Source of the DNA: Lachnospiraceae bacterium UBA7196
Lineage (GTDB): Bacteria; Bacillota; Clostridia; Lachnospirales; Lachnospiraceae
DNA length: 64,000 nt
Assembly: GCA_002490835.1 (NCBI GenBank)
Contig: DKUU01000018.1
Location: forward strand, 1 to 64,000
Direction of reading: 5' to 3'
Shown here piece after piece: positions 1 through 7,224 of this stretch. Both the position numbers and the translations under genes were made by a program. The notes beneath the pieces were generated by a model, which ran no database searches, was not told the DNA's origin, and saw only the letters and a list, made by a program, of their open reading frames with translations. Position 1 is the stretch's first letter. Each line of letters begins with the position of its first letter.

Positions 1-228
1 CCTACAATAAACTTACGCTATCCTATAGCAAATTATACTTGTAAATTTTGCAAATTTTTGCTAATATTATATAGAACATATGTTTGTAGTGATTTTGAAA
101 AATAAAAGAATTTATAATTAGGTATAAAATTGAAGTAGAACCTGATTGAATTTAGTTAGGATGAATAATAAGTTTGTTATGAAATTTTGCTTTGAGAGAT
201 TATTTATACGGAATGTAGGAGGAAGATA

Positions 229-2817
229 ATGGCTGAAAATAAGTTTTATGATTATGCAACAGGAAAAGAAGTTAAGAACAATCCTGAAGAAGCCTACCGA
301 CAATTGTTTGAGCATATTCTTATTGATGATTTAGGGTATCCAAAGGCTAATATCGATATAGAGGTAATACTTCAGAGAGGCGCAAAACGTAATGCCGAAG
401 AGGTAGATATTGTTGTGTATGATAGTGATATACATAAACAGGAGAATGCTTATATTATAATAGAAATCGAAACTCCTAAAAAGAAATATGACTTACAGGC
501 ATTTTCTTATGTGACAGCCACTACTGCCCCATATTGTGTTTGGTTTGCCGGATTTGATAAGAATAGTGAAGGCCCTTTTTATCACTATAGGGATTTGGCA
601 ACAGATCCTAAAAAATTTAAATTAATTCCTACTTTGCCCCGATATGGTGAAACACAGGATACGATCGGTAAGTATAGAAAGCAAGATTTAAAACCGGCTA
701 AAGCTCTAAAATTACTTTTTAGTCGATTATATTATAAGCTATATGGTAATGGGCCTATTAAACGAGAAGAAAATATTGCAATTGAAGTTATTAAAGTGCT
801 TTTCTGCAAAATTATGGATGAATTGGGTCCGGATGAATTATGTCAGTTTAGAGCAACACCGTTAGAACTAACTACAACTGAGGGGAAGAAGGCGATTAGA
901 AAAAGAATAGAAAAGCTTTATGAAAAACTGCTGAAAGACCCTGATTTTGGAACTATGTTTAAAGGCGAACAATTGGAATACGATGATGAATGGATTGCCT
1001 ATATAGTTAGTGAATTGCAAAGTGTAGCGCTTACGCATGAAGAAACGAATACGGATGCTTTAGGAGATGCTTATGAAATACTATTACCTTCAACATTAAA
1101 AGGTGAAAGTGGGCAGTTTTTTACTCCGCGTGAAATTGTTCGGTTTGCAATGGATGTGATTGACCCATCCTATAAAAACAGCGAATTAATTTTGGATACA
1201 GCCTGCGGTTCAGGAGGTTTTTTATCTATTGCTATTGAAAAATTAAGAAAGCAGATAGAGGAATTATATAAAAATAGAGGGTTTTCTAAAGATAAGTTAA
1301 ATTCTATGTTAAAAGATTATGCAGATAAATATGTATACGGTTGTGATATTGACCCGCTCTTATATAGAATTTCAAAGTCGTATATGGCAATTGTTGGAGA
1401 TGGAAAGAGTAATATTTATAATTTTGATTCATTAGAACCATATGACACCTTACATCCTAATTTTAGAAAGCGAATTAAGCCGGGAACAGTAGATGTTATA
1501 ACAACCAATCCGCCTTTTGGGACTAAGATTGACGACAATAGGGAGTATGTTCTGGAGAAGTATGAATTAGGACATAAGCTTGCAGAAGGTGTGCCGACAG
1601 ACACACTGGTGGATGGGCAGGATCCCGATAAGTTATTTGTGGAAAGAGATATTTACTACTTAAAGGAGGCAACGGATACGCAAGACGGTGGCCGTATGGT
1701 GATTGTATTGCCGAAACAAAATTTGTCAGGGGCGCAGGAAGAAAGCGTAGAGTTTAGAAAGTGGTTATTATCTAAAGTTCAGATTACAGCAATTGTCGAT
1801 CTGCCAAGAGAAGCTTTTCAACCACACACGGGAACAAAAACTTCATTGGTATTTTTGAAGAAAGTTAAGATAATTCCGGAAGATTATCCGATTTTTATGG
1901 CAGTATCTGAGGCGGTAGGACATGATAGGAGAGGGAATCCTCTCTATAAAAAAGATGCGTCAGGAATGAATCTTTTGGACGAAGATGGTAAAGTAGTTAT
2001 CTGGAATGATTTACCTCAAATATATGAACAGTGGAAGCACTATTTATTATCGGGTGCTGTTGCGGAATTAAAGGGGGAACATGTTCCAAGTTGTTTTGTT
2101 GTTAATTCAAAACAGATCATAGAAGATGCGGCACGAAGGATTGATGCGTGGTATTGGGATCCTAATAAAAATAATCTGGCAAAAGAGTTAGAAGAGTCTG
2201 TTGGAGAGGAAATCACAGAAATTGTAAGATTAGGCGATTTAGTTGTTGAGCATGGTATTTTCTATCCGGGACGGCATAAACGAAATTATGTTGAATCCGG
2301 CGCTAATAGTGTTCCGTTTTATTCGGGAACTCAAATTTTGCAAATCCGTCCATTTGATTTGCAGTATCAGCCTAAAGATTATAAGCCGGCGGGCAAACAT
2401 TTTGTTGAAAAAGACTGGATTTTAATTACCCGGTCAGGGTCAACGGGAAGAGTAGTTATGGTTACTGACAGTATGACGGGTTCAATGGTTTCGGAACATG
2501 TAATACGGGTTATTTGCGATGAAAATTTAGTCGATCCCTATTATGTGTATGCGTACCTTTCAACTGAAAAAATTGGAAAAATCTTATTAGAAAAAGGGAT
2601 ATACGCTTCTGTGGTCGATCATATTACGCCTGATTTTGTTGCAACGATTCCTATTCCCAGACTTCAACCAGAAAAGGAAAAAGAAATAGCGGATAAAGTA
2701 AGAGCGGCTGAAAAAAAGAGAGATGAAGCCAATAAGGTGTTTGAAAAAGAACGAAATTTACTGGAAAAGATGATGCTTGGTAATAGGAAGAATGCGTCGA
2801 AACAAGAGAAGAAATAG
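229..2817 (+). CDS. Restriction-modification-like fusion: nuclease-like N-terminus, N6-adenine methylase, specificity domain
   Basis: One 862-residue chain appears to combine three parts of a type I/IIG system. Residues about 20-150 resemble the N-terminal nuclease domain of HsdR proteins, with D60 and an E79-I-E81 triplet where PD-(D/E)xK enzymes usually have ExK. Residues about 290-560 form an HsdM-type methylase, with the SAM-binding DTACGSGG motif near residue 323 and the catalytic NPPF motif at N427. Residues about 665-862 look like a single HsdS target-recognition unit ending in a helical, charged tail. No helicase/translocase motor is seen in this chain or in the window. The start follows a strong GGAGGA site. 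The gene is AT-rich relative to genes after 4490. It could be a single-chain restriction enzyme or a methylase with a dead nuclease domain; sequence alone does not decide. Confidence 0.85.
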   Translation: MAENKFYDYATGKEVKNNPEEAYRQLFEHILIDDLGYPKANIDIEVILQRGAKRNAEEVDIVVYDSDIHKQENAYIIIEIETPKKKYDLQAFSYVTATTAPYCVWFAGFDKNSEGPFYHYRDLATDPKKFKLIPTLPRYGETQDTIGKYRKQDLKPAKALKLLFSRLYYKLYGNGPIKREENIAIEVIKVLFCKIMDELGPDELCQFRATPLELTTTEGKKAIRKRIEKLYEKLLKDPDFGTMFKGEQLEYDDEWIAYIVSELQSVALTHEETNTDALGDAYEILLPSTLKGESGQFFTPREIVRFAMDVIDPSYKNSELILDTACGSGGFLSIAIEKLRKQIEELYKNRGFSKDKLNSMLKDYADKYVYGCDIDPLLYRISKSYMAIVGDGKSNIYNFDSLEPYDTLHPNFRKRIKPGTVDVITTNPPFGTKIDDNREYVLEKYELGHKLAEGVPTDTLVDGQDPDKLFVERDIYYLKEATDTQDGGRMVIVLPKQNLSGAQEESVEFRKWLLSKVQITAIVDLPREAFQPHTGTKTSLVFLKKVKIIPEDYPIFMAVSEAVGHDRRGNPLYKKDASGMNLLDEDGKVVIWNDLPQIYEQWKHYLLSGAVAELKGEHVPSCFVVNSKQIIEDAARRIDAWYWDPNKNNLAKELEESVGEEITEIVRLGDLVVEHGIFYPGRHKRNYVESGANSVPFYSGTQILQIRPFDLQYQPKDYKPAGKHFVEKDWILITRSGSTGRVVMVTDSMTGSMVSEHVIRVICDENLVDPYYVYAYLSTEKIGKILLEKGIYASVVDHITPDFVATIPIPRLQPEKEKEIADKVRAAEKKRDEANKVFEKERNLLEKMMLGNRKNASKQEKK

Positions 2818-3331
2818 GAACTTGTTCAAATGGAGCATTCCTGTTTCCGAAAGCAGTATGTGGAGCGTCAAAACATACGATACATATTTAATCTGCGGAA
2901 CCGTAGACGGGAAAGTACGGCTATTAGACCGATCTACGCTTGCCGTGGAAAAGGAGCTTGTGTTAGGAAAGAAAAATATCGGCAGTTTGTATCTTGATGG
3001 AAATACCTTATATGCCGCAAGCCACGACGGAAAACTTTTTAAGATCAATCTGAAAAGTTTTGAGGTTGAGACGTTTATCAAGAATGTACATAAAAAGATG
3101 TTTGATTGTGCGGGAATTTATCAAGATAAGCTGATAACGGTTTCTTTTCCCTGTTCGGAGATTGCTTTTTGGAATAAAGATACTTTAGGAAATATAACGG
3201 TAATCAATATACCGTTGAAACTGTCGGGACGCACGCATATTGAAAAGGATTCTATGTATCTTTCGTCCCGCAATATCTTAGGGATCGATCGGATCGCGTT
3301 AAGGCAGTGTATGGAGGATGACCTAAAGTGA
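2777..3331 (+). CDS. Small beta-propeller (WD40/PQQ-like) protein
   Basis: The product (184 residues at most) shows several repeats of the propeller-blade type, such as YLICGTVDGKVRLLD and TLYAASHDGKLFKI. There are only about four blades, fewer than a normal closed propeller, so it is either a fragment of a longer protein or part of a multimer. It overlaps the preceding gene by 41 bases if the TTG at 2777 is used. ATG codons at 2792 and 2861 are alternatives and none has a clear ribosome site. Its stop overlaps the next start (GTGA), which indicates translational coupling to the Nudix gene. No catalytic motif or signal peptide is visible. Function unknown. Confidence 0.6.
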   Translation: MVIGRMRRNKRRNRNLFKWSIPVSESSMWSVKTYDTYLICGTVDGKVRLLDRSTLAVEKELVLGKKNIGSLYLDGNTLYAASHDGKLFKINLKSFEVETFIKNVHKKMFDCAGIYQDKLITVSFPCSEIAFWNKDTLGNITVINIPLKLSGRTHIEKDSMYLSSRNILGIDRIALRQCMEDDLK

Positions 3332-3777
3332 AAGAGGTTAAGTTTTATGAAACGATAAAAGATGAATTGCTTAAATTTGCAGTGATCATTACCAAGACCG
3401 AAAATAAGTATGTTTTTTGTAAACACAGGGACAGAGATACATGGGAAATACCCGGAGGTCATCGGGAACCGGGAGAAACGATTCTGGACACGGCAAAGCG
3501 GGAATTGTATGAGGAAACAGGGGCTTTGGAGTTTGCAATCGAACCTGTCTGTGTGTATTCGGTGACGGCACCGGAGAATTTCAATGGCGTAGAATCATTT
3601 GGAATGCTGTATTTTGCTGACGTGAACCAGTTTGAAAAGGAAATACATAGTGAAATCGAAAAAATCATCATAACAGACAGATTGCCTGACAGATGGACCT
3701 ATCCCGATATCCAGCCGAAGTTGTTGGAGGAGGTGGGGAGATGGGAACGTTATAACAAATTTGTTATTGAAACGTGA
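3328..3777 (+). CDS. Nudix hydrolase
   Basis: This 149-residue protein carries an intact Nudix box: GHREPGE, seven residues, then RELYEETGA, matching Gx5Ex7REUxEExGU. Nudix enzymes hydrolyse nucleoside diphosphates linked to another group; the substrate cannot be read from the box. The GTG start at 3328 overlaps the stop of the propeller gene, so the two are co-translated. The 3' end overlaps the first palindromic operator of the downstream toxin-antitoxin promoter. Its placement between a restriction-like gene and a toxin-antitoxin pair suggests it belongs to the same acquired block. Confidence 0.9.
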   Translation: MKEVKFYETIKDELLKFAVIITKTENKYVFCKHRDRDTWEIPGGHREPGETILDTAKRELYEETGALEFAIEPVCVYSVTAPENFNGVESFGMLYFADVNQFEKEIHSEIEKIIITDRLPDRWTYPDIQPKLLEEVGRWERYNKFVIET

Positions 3778-3795
3778 TAGCAAATTTGCTATAAT
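3752..3795 (+). promoter_or_regulatory. Toxin-antitoxin promoter with two 16-bp palindromic operators
   Basis: A strong promoter is visible: TTGAAA at 3767-3772, a 17-base spacer, and TATAAT at 3790-3795. Two perfect palindromes flank it: ATAACAAATTTGTTAT (3752-3767) ends on the -35 and ATAGCAAATTTGCTAT (3777-3792) covers most of the -10. They differ at one symmetric position and lie 25 bp centre to centre. This is the expected arrangement for autorepression by the downstream HTH antitoxin, alone or with its toxin. Confidence 0.85.
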
Positions 3796-3816
3796 ACTTA
3801 TAAAAGGGGAAATACT

Positions 3817-4176
3817 ATGTACGAAATAGAATTTTATGAAGATAAAAATGGAAAGTCTGAAATAGTTGATTATATCAAAGAACTAAACACCAAAGCTTCT
3901 ACCAGTAAAGAGTATCGAATCAATTTTAATAAAATTGTGGCATATATGGATATGCTTGAAGAATTGGGAACAAGAGTCGGTGAGCCGGTAACAAAACATT
4001 TGGACGGAGAAATTTGGGAACTGCGACCATTAAAAAACCGATTCCTGTATGCGTATTATAAGGATAATAAGTTTATTATACTTCACCACTTTATCAAAAA
4101 GACTCAGAAAACGCCTAAACGTGAAATAGAGCAGGCTAAAAGAAATCTGGAAGATTATTTGGAAAGGAACGAGTAA
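3817..4176 (+). CDS. RelE/HigB-family toxin (phage Gp49-like)
   Basis: The 119-residue basic protein fits the HigB/Gp49 branch of the RelE superfamily: an N-terminal EIEFYEDKNGKSEIVDYI segment, a central EIWELRPLKNRFLYAYYKD strand region with conserved Arg residues, and ILHHFIKKTQKTP near the end. Family members are ribosome-dependent mRNA endonucleases. It is followed one base later by an XRE-type antitoxin gene, the toxin-first order typical of higBA. The ATG is preceded by AAAAGGGGA. Expression is likely from the palindrome-controlled promoter immediately upstream. Confidence 0.9.
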   Translation: MYEIEFYEDKNGKSEIVDYIKELNTKASTSKEYRINFNKIVAYMDMLEELGTRVGEPVTKHLDGEIWELRPLKNRFLYAYYKDNKFIILHHFIKKTQKTPKREIEQAKRNLEDYLERNE

Positions 4177-4177
4177 C

Positions 4178-4450
4178 ATGACAACTTGGAAAGAATTAAA
4201 AAATGAGCTGATTTTGAGCCAAGAAGATCAAAATGCGATTGCGCTGGAAAAAGACCTCATTCGTACAATGGTAGCTATTCGCGAAGAAAAGGGACTCACA
4301 CAGTCTCAATTGGCAGAGCTGTGCAATGTCAAGCAGCCTGTGATTGCAAGGATGGAATCTTCTGTCCATTCTCCTCAGATTGATAGTCTGTTGAAGATTT
4401 TAACGCCTATGGGATATACTTTAAAGATTGTACCTATAGGAAAAAAATAG
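4178..4450 (+). CDS. HigA-like antitoxin, XRE-family HTH
   Basis: A 90-residue protein with an XRE helix-turn-helix at about residues 34-85, including GLTQSQLAELCNVKQPVIARME. It starts one base after the toxin stop, so the two are co-transcribed and probably translationally coupled. HigA proteins neutralise HigB by direct binding and repress their own operon; the two upstream palindromes are the obvious targets. A hairpin terminator follows directly. Confidence 0.9.
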   Translation: MTTWKELKNELILSQEDQNAIALEKDLIRTMVAIREEKGLTQSQLAELCNVKQPVIARMESSVHSPQIDSLLKILTPMGYTLKIVPIGKK

Positions 4451-4451
4451 T

Positions 4452-4473
4452 GAGGGGCCAATAACCGCCCCTC
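4452..4473. terminator. Bidirectional-looking terminator between antitoxin and thrS
   Basis: GAGGGGC (4452-4458) and GCCCCTC (4467-4473) form a perfect 7-bp stem with an 8-base loop. On the minus strand the stem is followed within four bases by a run of seven T, so it is a good terminator for thrS. On the plus strand the T-tract is poor. Confidence 0.75.
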
Positions 4474-4489
4474 TACACAATTTCTACAT

Positions 4490-6244
4490 TCAGATCCCTT
4501 CCTCCCGCAGAATCTCCAGCAACTTTTCGATTGGCATATTCCCCAGATCGCCTGCGTCTCTTTCACGGACGGAAACGCTTTTTGTTTCCGCTTCTTTCTC
4601 GCCGACGATAAGCATATAAGGCACTCTTTCCAGTCTTGCTGTTCTGATCTTATAGCCTATCTTTTCAGCCCTTGCATCCAACTCGCAGCGTAAGCCTTCC
4701 ATCTTCAAAGTCTGTTCAATTTCTTTGGCATAATCAATATATTTATCCGAGAGCGATAACACTTTTACCTGTACGGGCGAAAGCCACAAGGGAAATTTCC
4801 CGGCATAATGCTCGATCAGGATGCCTAAAAACCGTTCAATGGAACCAAACAAGACCCTGTGGATCATGATGGGGCGGTGCTTGTTTCCGTCTTCCCCGAT
4901 ATATTCCGCCTCAAAGCGCTGCGGCAATTGAAAATCCAACTGAATCGTGCCGCATTGCCATGTCCTGCCAATGGAATCTTCTAAGTGGAAGTCGATCTTC
5001 GGACCGTAAAAGGCGCCGTCCCCCTCGTTTACCACATAGGGCAGTTTCAAGTCATCCAAAGCATTTTTTAAGCCGTTTGTTGCCAGCTCCCAATCCGCAT
5101 CGCTGCCGATGGAATTTTCCGGCCGTGTGGACAATTCTACATGATAGGAAAATCCAAACGTGGAATACACTTCGTCGATCAGGCGGGCAACGCCTTTGAT
5201 CTCGTCCTGTATCTGCTCAGGTGTCATAAAAATATGGGCATCGTCCTGCGTACAGCAGCGTACGCGCATAAGGCCGTGTAATGTGCCGGACGCTTCGTTT
5301 CTGTGAATAAGTCCCAACTCGCTGATACGCATGGGAAATTCCCGATAGGAGCGGGGTTCCATTTTATAAACAAGCATACCGCCGGGGCAGCTCATCGGTT
5401 TGATGGCAAAATCCGCCCCGTCGATGGAAGTGGTATACATCTTATCCCGGTAATGCTCCCAGTGTCCCGACGTTTCCCAAAGCTGGCGGTTTAACATGAT
5501 GGGCGTAGATATTTCCACATACCCCTCTTTTGCGTGCATCTTTCGCCAATAATCAATCAGCAGATTTTTTAAGATCAGCCCCTTTGGGAGAAAGAAGGGG
5601 AAGCCCGGTCCTTCCTCAAGCAGTACAAATAAGCCCAATTCTTTCCCTAATTTTCTGTGGTCCCTCTTTTTCGCTTCTTCCAGACGGTTTAGGTATTCCG
5701 CCAGCATGTCTTCGTTTGGAAAGGAAGTGCCGTAAATTCTGGTAAGCATTTTGTTCTTTTCATCACCCCGCCAATAGGCGCCGGCAACTGACAGCAGCTT
5801 AAAGGCTTTGACCGCGCTGGTGTACGCCACATGGGGGCCCGCGCACATTTCCAGATATTCCCCTTGTTGGTAAAAGCTGATTTCTTCCCCTTCGGGCAGG
5901 TCTTTGAGCATTTCGATCTTATAAGGTTCTTTTCTTTCTTCCATCATCTGCATTGCCTTTTCGCGGTCCGCCGCAAACTGGCGAAGCTGCAGATTTTCTT
6001 TGACGATTTTCTTCATTTCCGCTTCTATTTCGGACAGATTTTCTTCCGAAAATTGGAAGGCAAAATCAAAATCGTAGTAAAAACCGTCTGCAATGGAGGG
6101 ACCAATCGCGCATTTGGTATCCGGATACAGTCTTTTCACCGCCTGCGCTAAGATATGTGCCGTCGTATGCCGAAAGGCATTTTTCCCCAATTCTTCTTCA
6201 AATGCTGCTTCTCTGATAGAACCGTCTTTCATTTTGATCTTCAT
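4490..6244 (-). CDS. thrS: Threonyl-tRNA synthetase lacking the TGS domain
   Basis: This class II synthetase charges tRNA-Thr. Editing-domain motifs are present: RHTTAH near the N-terminus and CAGPH further on. The catalytic core has motif 2 (HRNEASGTLHGL) and motif 3 (HRVLFGSIERF), and an anticodon-binding domain ends the chain. The ATG at 6244 is chosen because AAAAGGAGA lies just before it; an in-frame ATG at 6277 sits in the leader without a ribosome site. From 6244 the protein is 584 residues, about 55-60 shorter than usual, because the N-terminal ubiquitin-like TGS domain is absent and the chain begins almost at the editing domain. Expression is controlled by the T-box upstream. Confidence 0.97.
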   Translation of the reverse strand: MKIKMKDGSIREAAFEEELGKNAFRHTTAHILAQAVKRLYPDTKCAIGPSIADGFYYDFDFAFQFSEENLSEIEAEMKKIVKENLQLRQFAADREKAMQMMEERKEPYKIEMLKDLPEGEEISFYQQGEYLEMCAGPHVAYTSAVKAFKLLSVAGAYWRGDEKNKMLTRIYGTSFPNEDMLAEYLNRLEEAKKRDHRKLGKELGLFVLLEEGPGFPFFLPKGLILKNLLIDYWRKMHAKEGYVEISTPIMLNRQLWETSGHWEHYRDKMYTTSIDGADFAIKPMSCPGGMLVYKMEPRSYREFPMRISELGLIHRNEASGTLHGLMRVRCCTQDDAHIFMTPEQIQDEIKGVARLIDEVYSTFGFSYHVELSTRPENSIGSDADWELATNGLKNALDDLKLPYVVNEGDGAFYGPKIDFHLEDSIGRTWQCGTIQLDFQLPQRFEAEYIGEDGNKHRPIMIHRVLFGSIERFLGILIEHYAGKFPLWLSPVQVKVLSLSDKYIDYAKEIEQTLKMEGLRCELDARAEKIGYKIRTARLERVPYMLIVGEKEAETKSVSVRERDAGDLGNMPIEKLLEILREEGI

Positions 6245-6539
6245 TCTCTTTTCTCCTTTTTCATTTTTAATCAACATAAGAAAAGCACTCTTAAAGATAC
6301 CTGCTGTATCTCTAAGGGTGCCTGCTGCACGGTTCCACCTTAATTTTTCACTTCAGCTTCCAACAAAGCCTAACCTTTAACGCAGGTGTACGGTAATGCT
6401 TACGTCTACTTTCAGCATTACAGCTAGGGAATGGTTTTCACATACGATCCACATAAGCATCTTCCACCAAATGATGCTCTCTCTGGCTGCAACCGGTATG
6501 CTACTCGTTTCCGTCATCGCTTTTCTTTCTGTTGATTTG
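6245..6539 (-). promoter_or_regulatory. T-box leader of thrS (tRNA-Thr sensing)
   Basis: Read on the minus strand, this leader has the parts of a T-box: an AGAGAG element, a specifier-loop pattern GAA-A-ACC-A with the threonine codon ACC at 6433-6435, and the T-box sequence AAGGTGGAACCGTGC at 6327-6341. The bulge TGGA would pair with a UCCA tRNA end, as expected for tRNA-Thr with U73. The competing terminator is listed separately. Uncharged tRNA-Thr should stabilise the antiterminator and allow thrS transcription. Confidence 0.93.
6278..6321 (-). terminator. Regulated terminator of the thrS T-box
   Basis: Segments 6285-6300 and 6306-6321 form a near-perfect 16-bp stem with a 5-base loop, followed on the minus strand by TTTTCTT. 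The antiterminator formed by the T-box sequence at 6327-6341 lies directly 5' of it. Confidence 0.88.
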
Positions 6540-6545
6540 TTTATG

Positions 6546-6574
6546 ATAATAGCATTGTTGTTTTGCGTTGTCAA
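6546..6574 (-). promoter_or_regulatory. thrS promoter
   Basis: On the minus strand TTGACA (6574-6569), a 17-base spacer and TATTAT (6551-6546) lie just upstream of the T-box leader. Transcription would start near 6539. Confidence 0.85.
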
Positions 6575-6686
6575 TGGTGTTATATGGTTTTTTGTTCCGC
6601 GTTGATGAAATATTGGAACAGGGGATGATTGCGTTAATCAAAGTAAATCTATGAAATTCATTTTGCCTGCTTACTAAAATTTTCCC

Positions 6687-6734
6687 TTGACAGCATAATT
6701 ACACAAATGTATAATAGATTATACAGCGGTATAA
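6687..6734 (+). promoter_or_regulatory. blaI-like promoter with palindromic operator
   Basis: TTGACA (6687-6692), 17 bases, TATAAT (6710-6715): a full-consensus promoter. A perfect inverted repeat TTATAC-AGCG-GTATAA (6719-6734) lies over the expected start site, and a weaker TACA/TGTA dyad lies across the spacer. BlaI/MecI repressors bind TACA/TGTA-type dyads, so autorepression is likely. The rest of 6575-6795 shows nothing else recognisable. Confidence 0.8.
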
Positions 6735-6795
6735 CTCGCAATTTAGAAGCCGGACTACACAAAAAGTAATTAAAATGATTCGGAATGGAGAAAAA

Positions 6796-7224
6796 ATGGC
6801 AGACAAGGTAAAAAAGCTGGGCGAAGCGGAATTGGAGATCATGCAGGTGATCTGGGACAACGACAGCCCGGTCACTTCCAATTTTATTTTGAAACAATTA
6901 CAGGAAACGAGAAAGTGGCAGCTCTCCACGCTGATGACGTCCTTGTCACGGCTTGCGGATAAGGGCTTCGTGGCGTGCGACCGTTCCACGGGGAGCAATT
7001 TCTATACGGCGCTGATTCCGGAGAATCAGTATAAGACCGGAGCGAGCAGGCAGTTTCTGGAAAAACTGTATCACAATTCTTTGCGGAATATGGTGGCGGC
7101 GCTGTATGACGATAAGGCATTGAAGGAAAGCGATGTGGCGGAACTGCGGGATTTTCTGGACAAGCTGGAGGCGGCGCAGAACGACTCAAATGGGAATGAT
7201 AGGGAGGCAGGAAATGGTGACTGA
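6796..7224 (+). CDS. BlaI/MecI-family transcriptional repressor
   Basis: A 142-residue winged-helix repressor. The N-terminal LGEAELEIMQVIW segment and the following STLMTSLSRLADKGFV recognition region are typical of BlaI/MecI, and the C-terminal helices form the dimerisation part. The ATG at 6796 is preceded by GGAG; an upstream in-frame ATG at 6775 lacks a site. It overlaps the M56 sensor gene by 11 bases, the normal blaI-blaR1 arrangement. In the family, signalling by the membrane protease leads to cleavage of the repressor. The target here is probably its own operon. Confidence 0.93.
   Translation: MADKVKKLGEAELEIMQVIWDNDSPVTSNFILKQLQETRKWQLSTLMTSLSRLADKGFVACDRSTGSNFYTALIPENQYKTGASRQFLEKLYHNSLRNMVAALYDDKALKESDVAELRDFLDKLEAAQNDSNGNDREAGNGD

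Noticed and set aside
25..34. ATAGCAAATT, a half-match to the toxin-antitoxin operator near the window start
   Set aside because: It is only a half site in very AT-rich sequence, with no partner arm; the 1-228 region shows only a strong ribosome site at its end.
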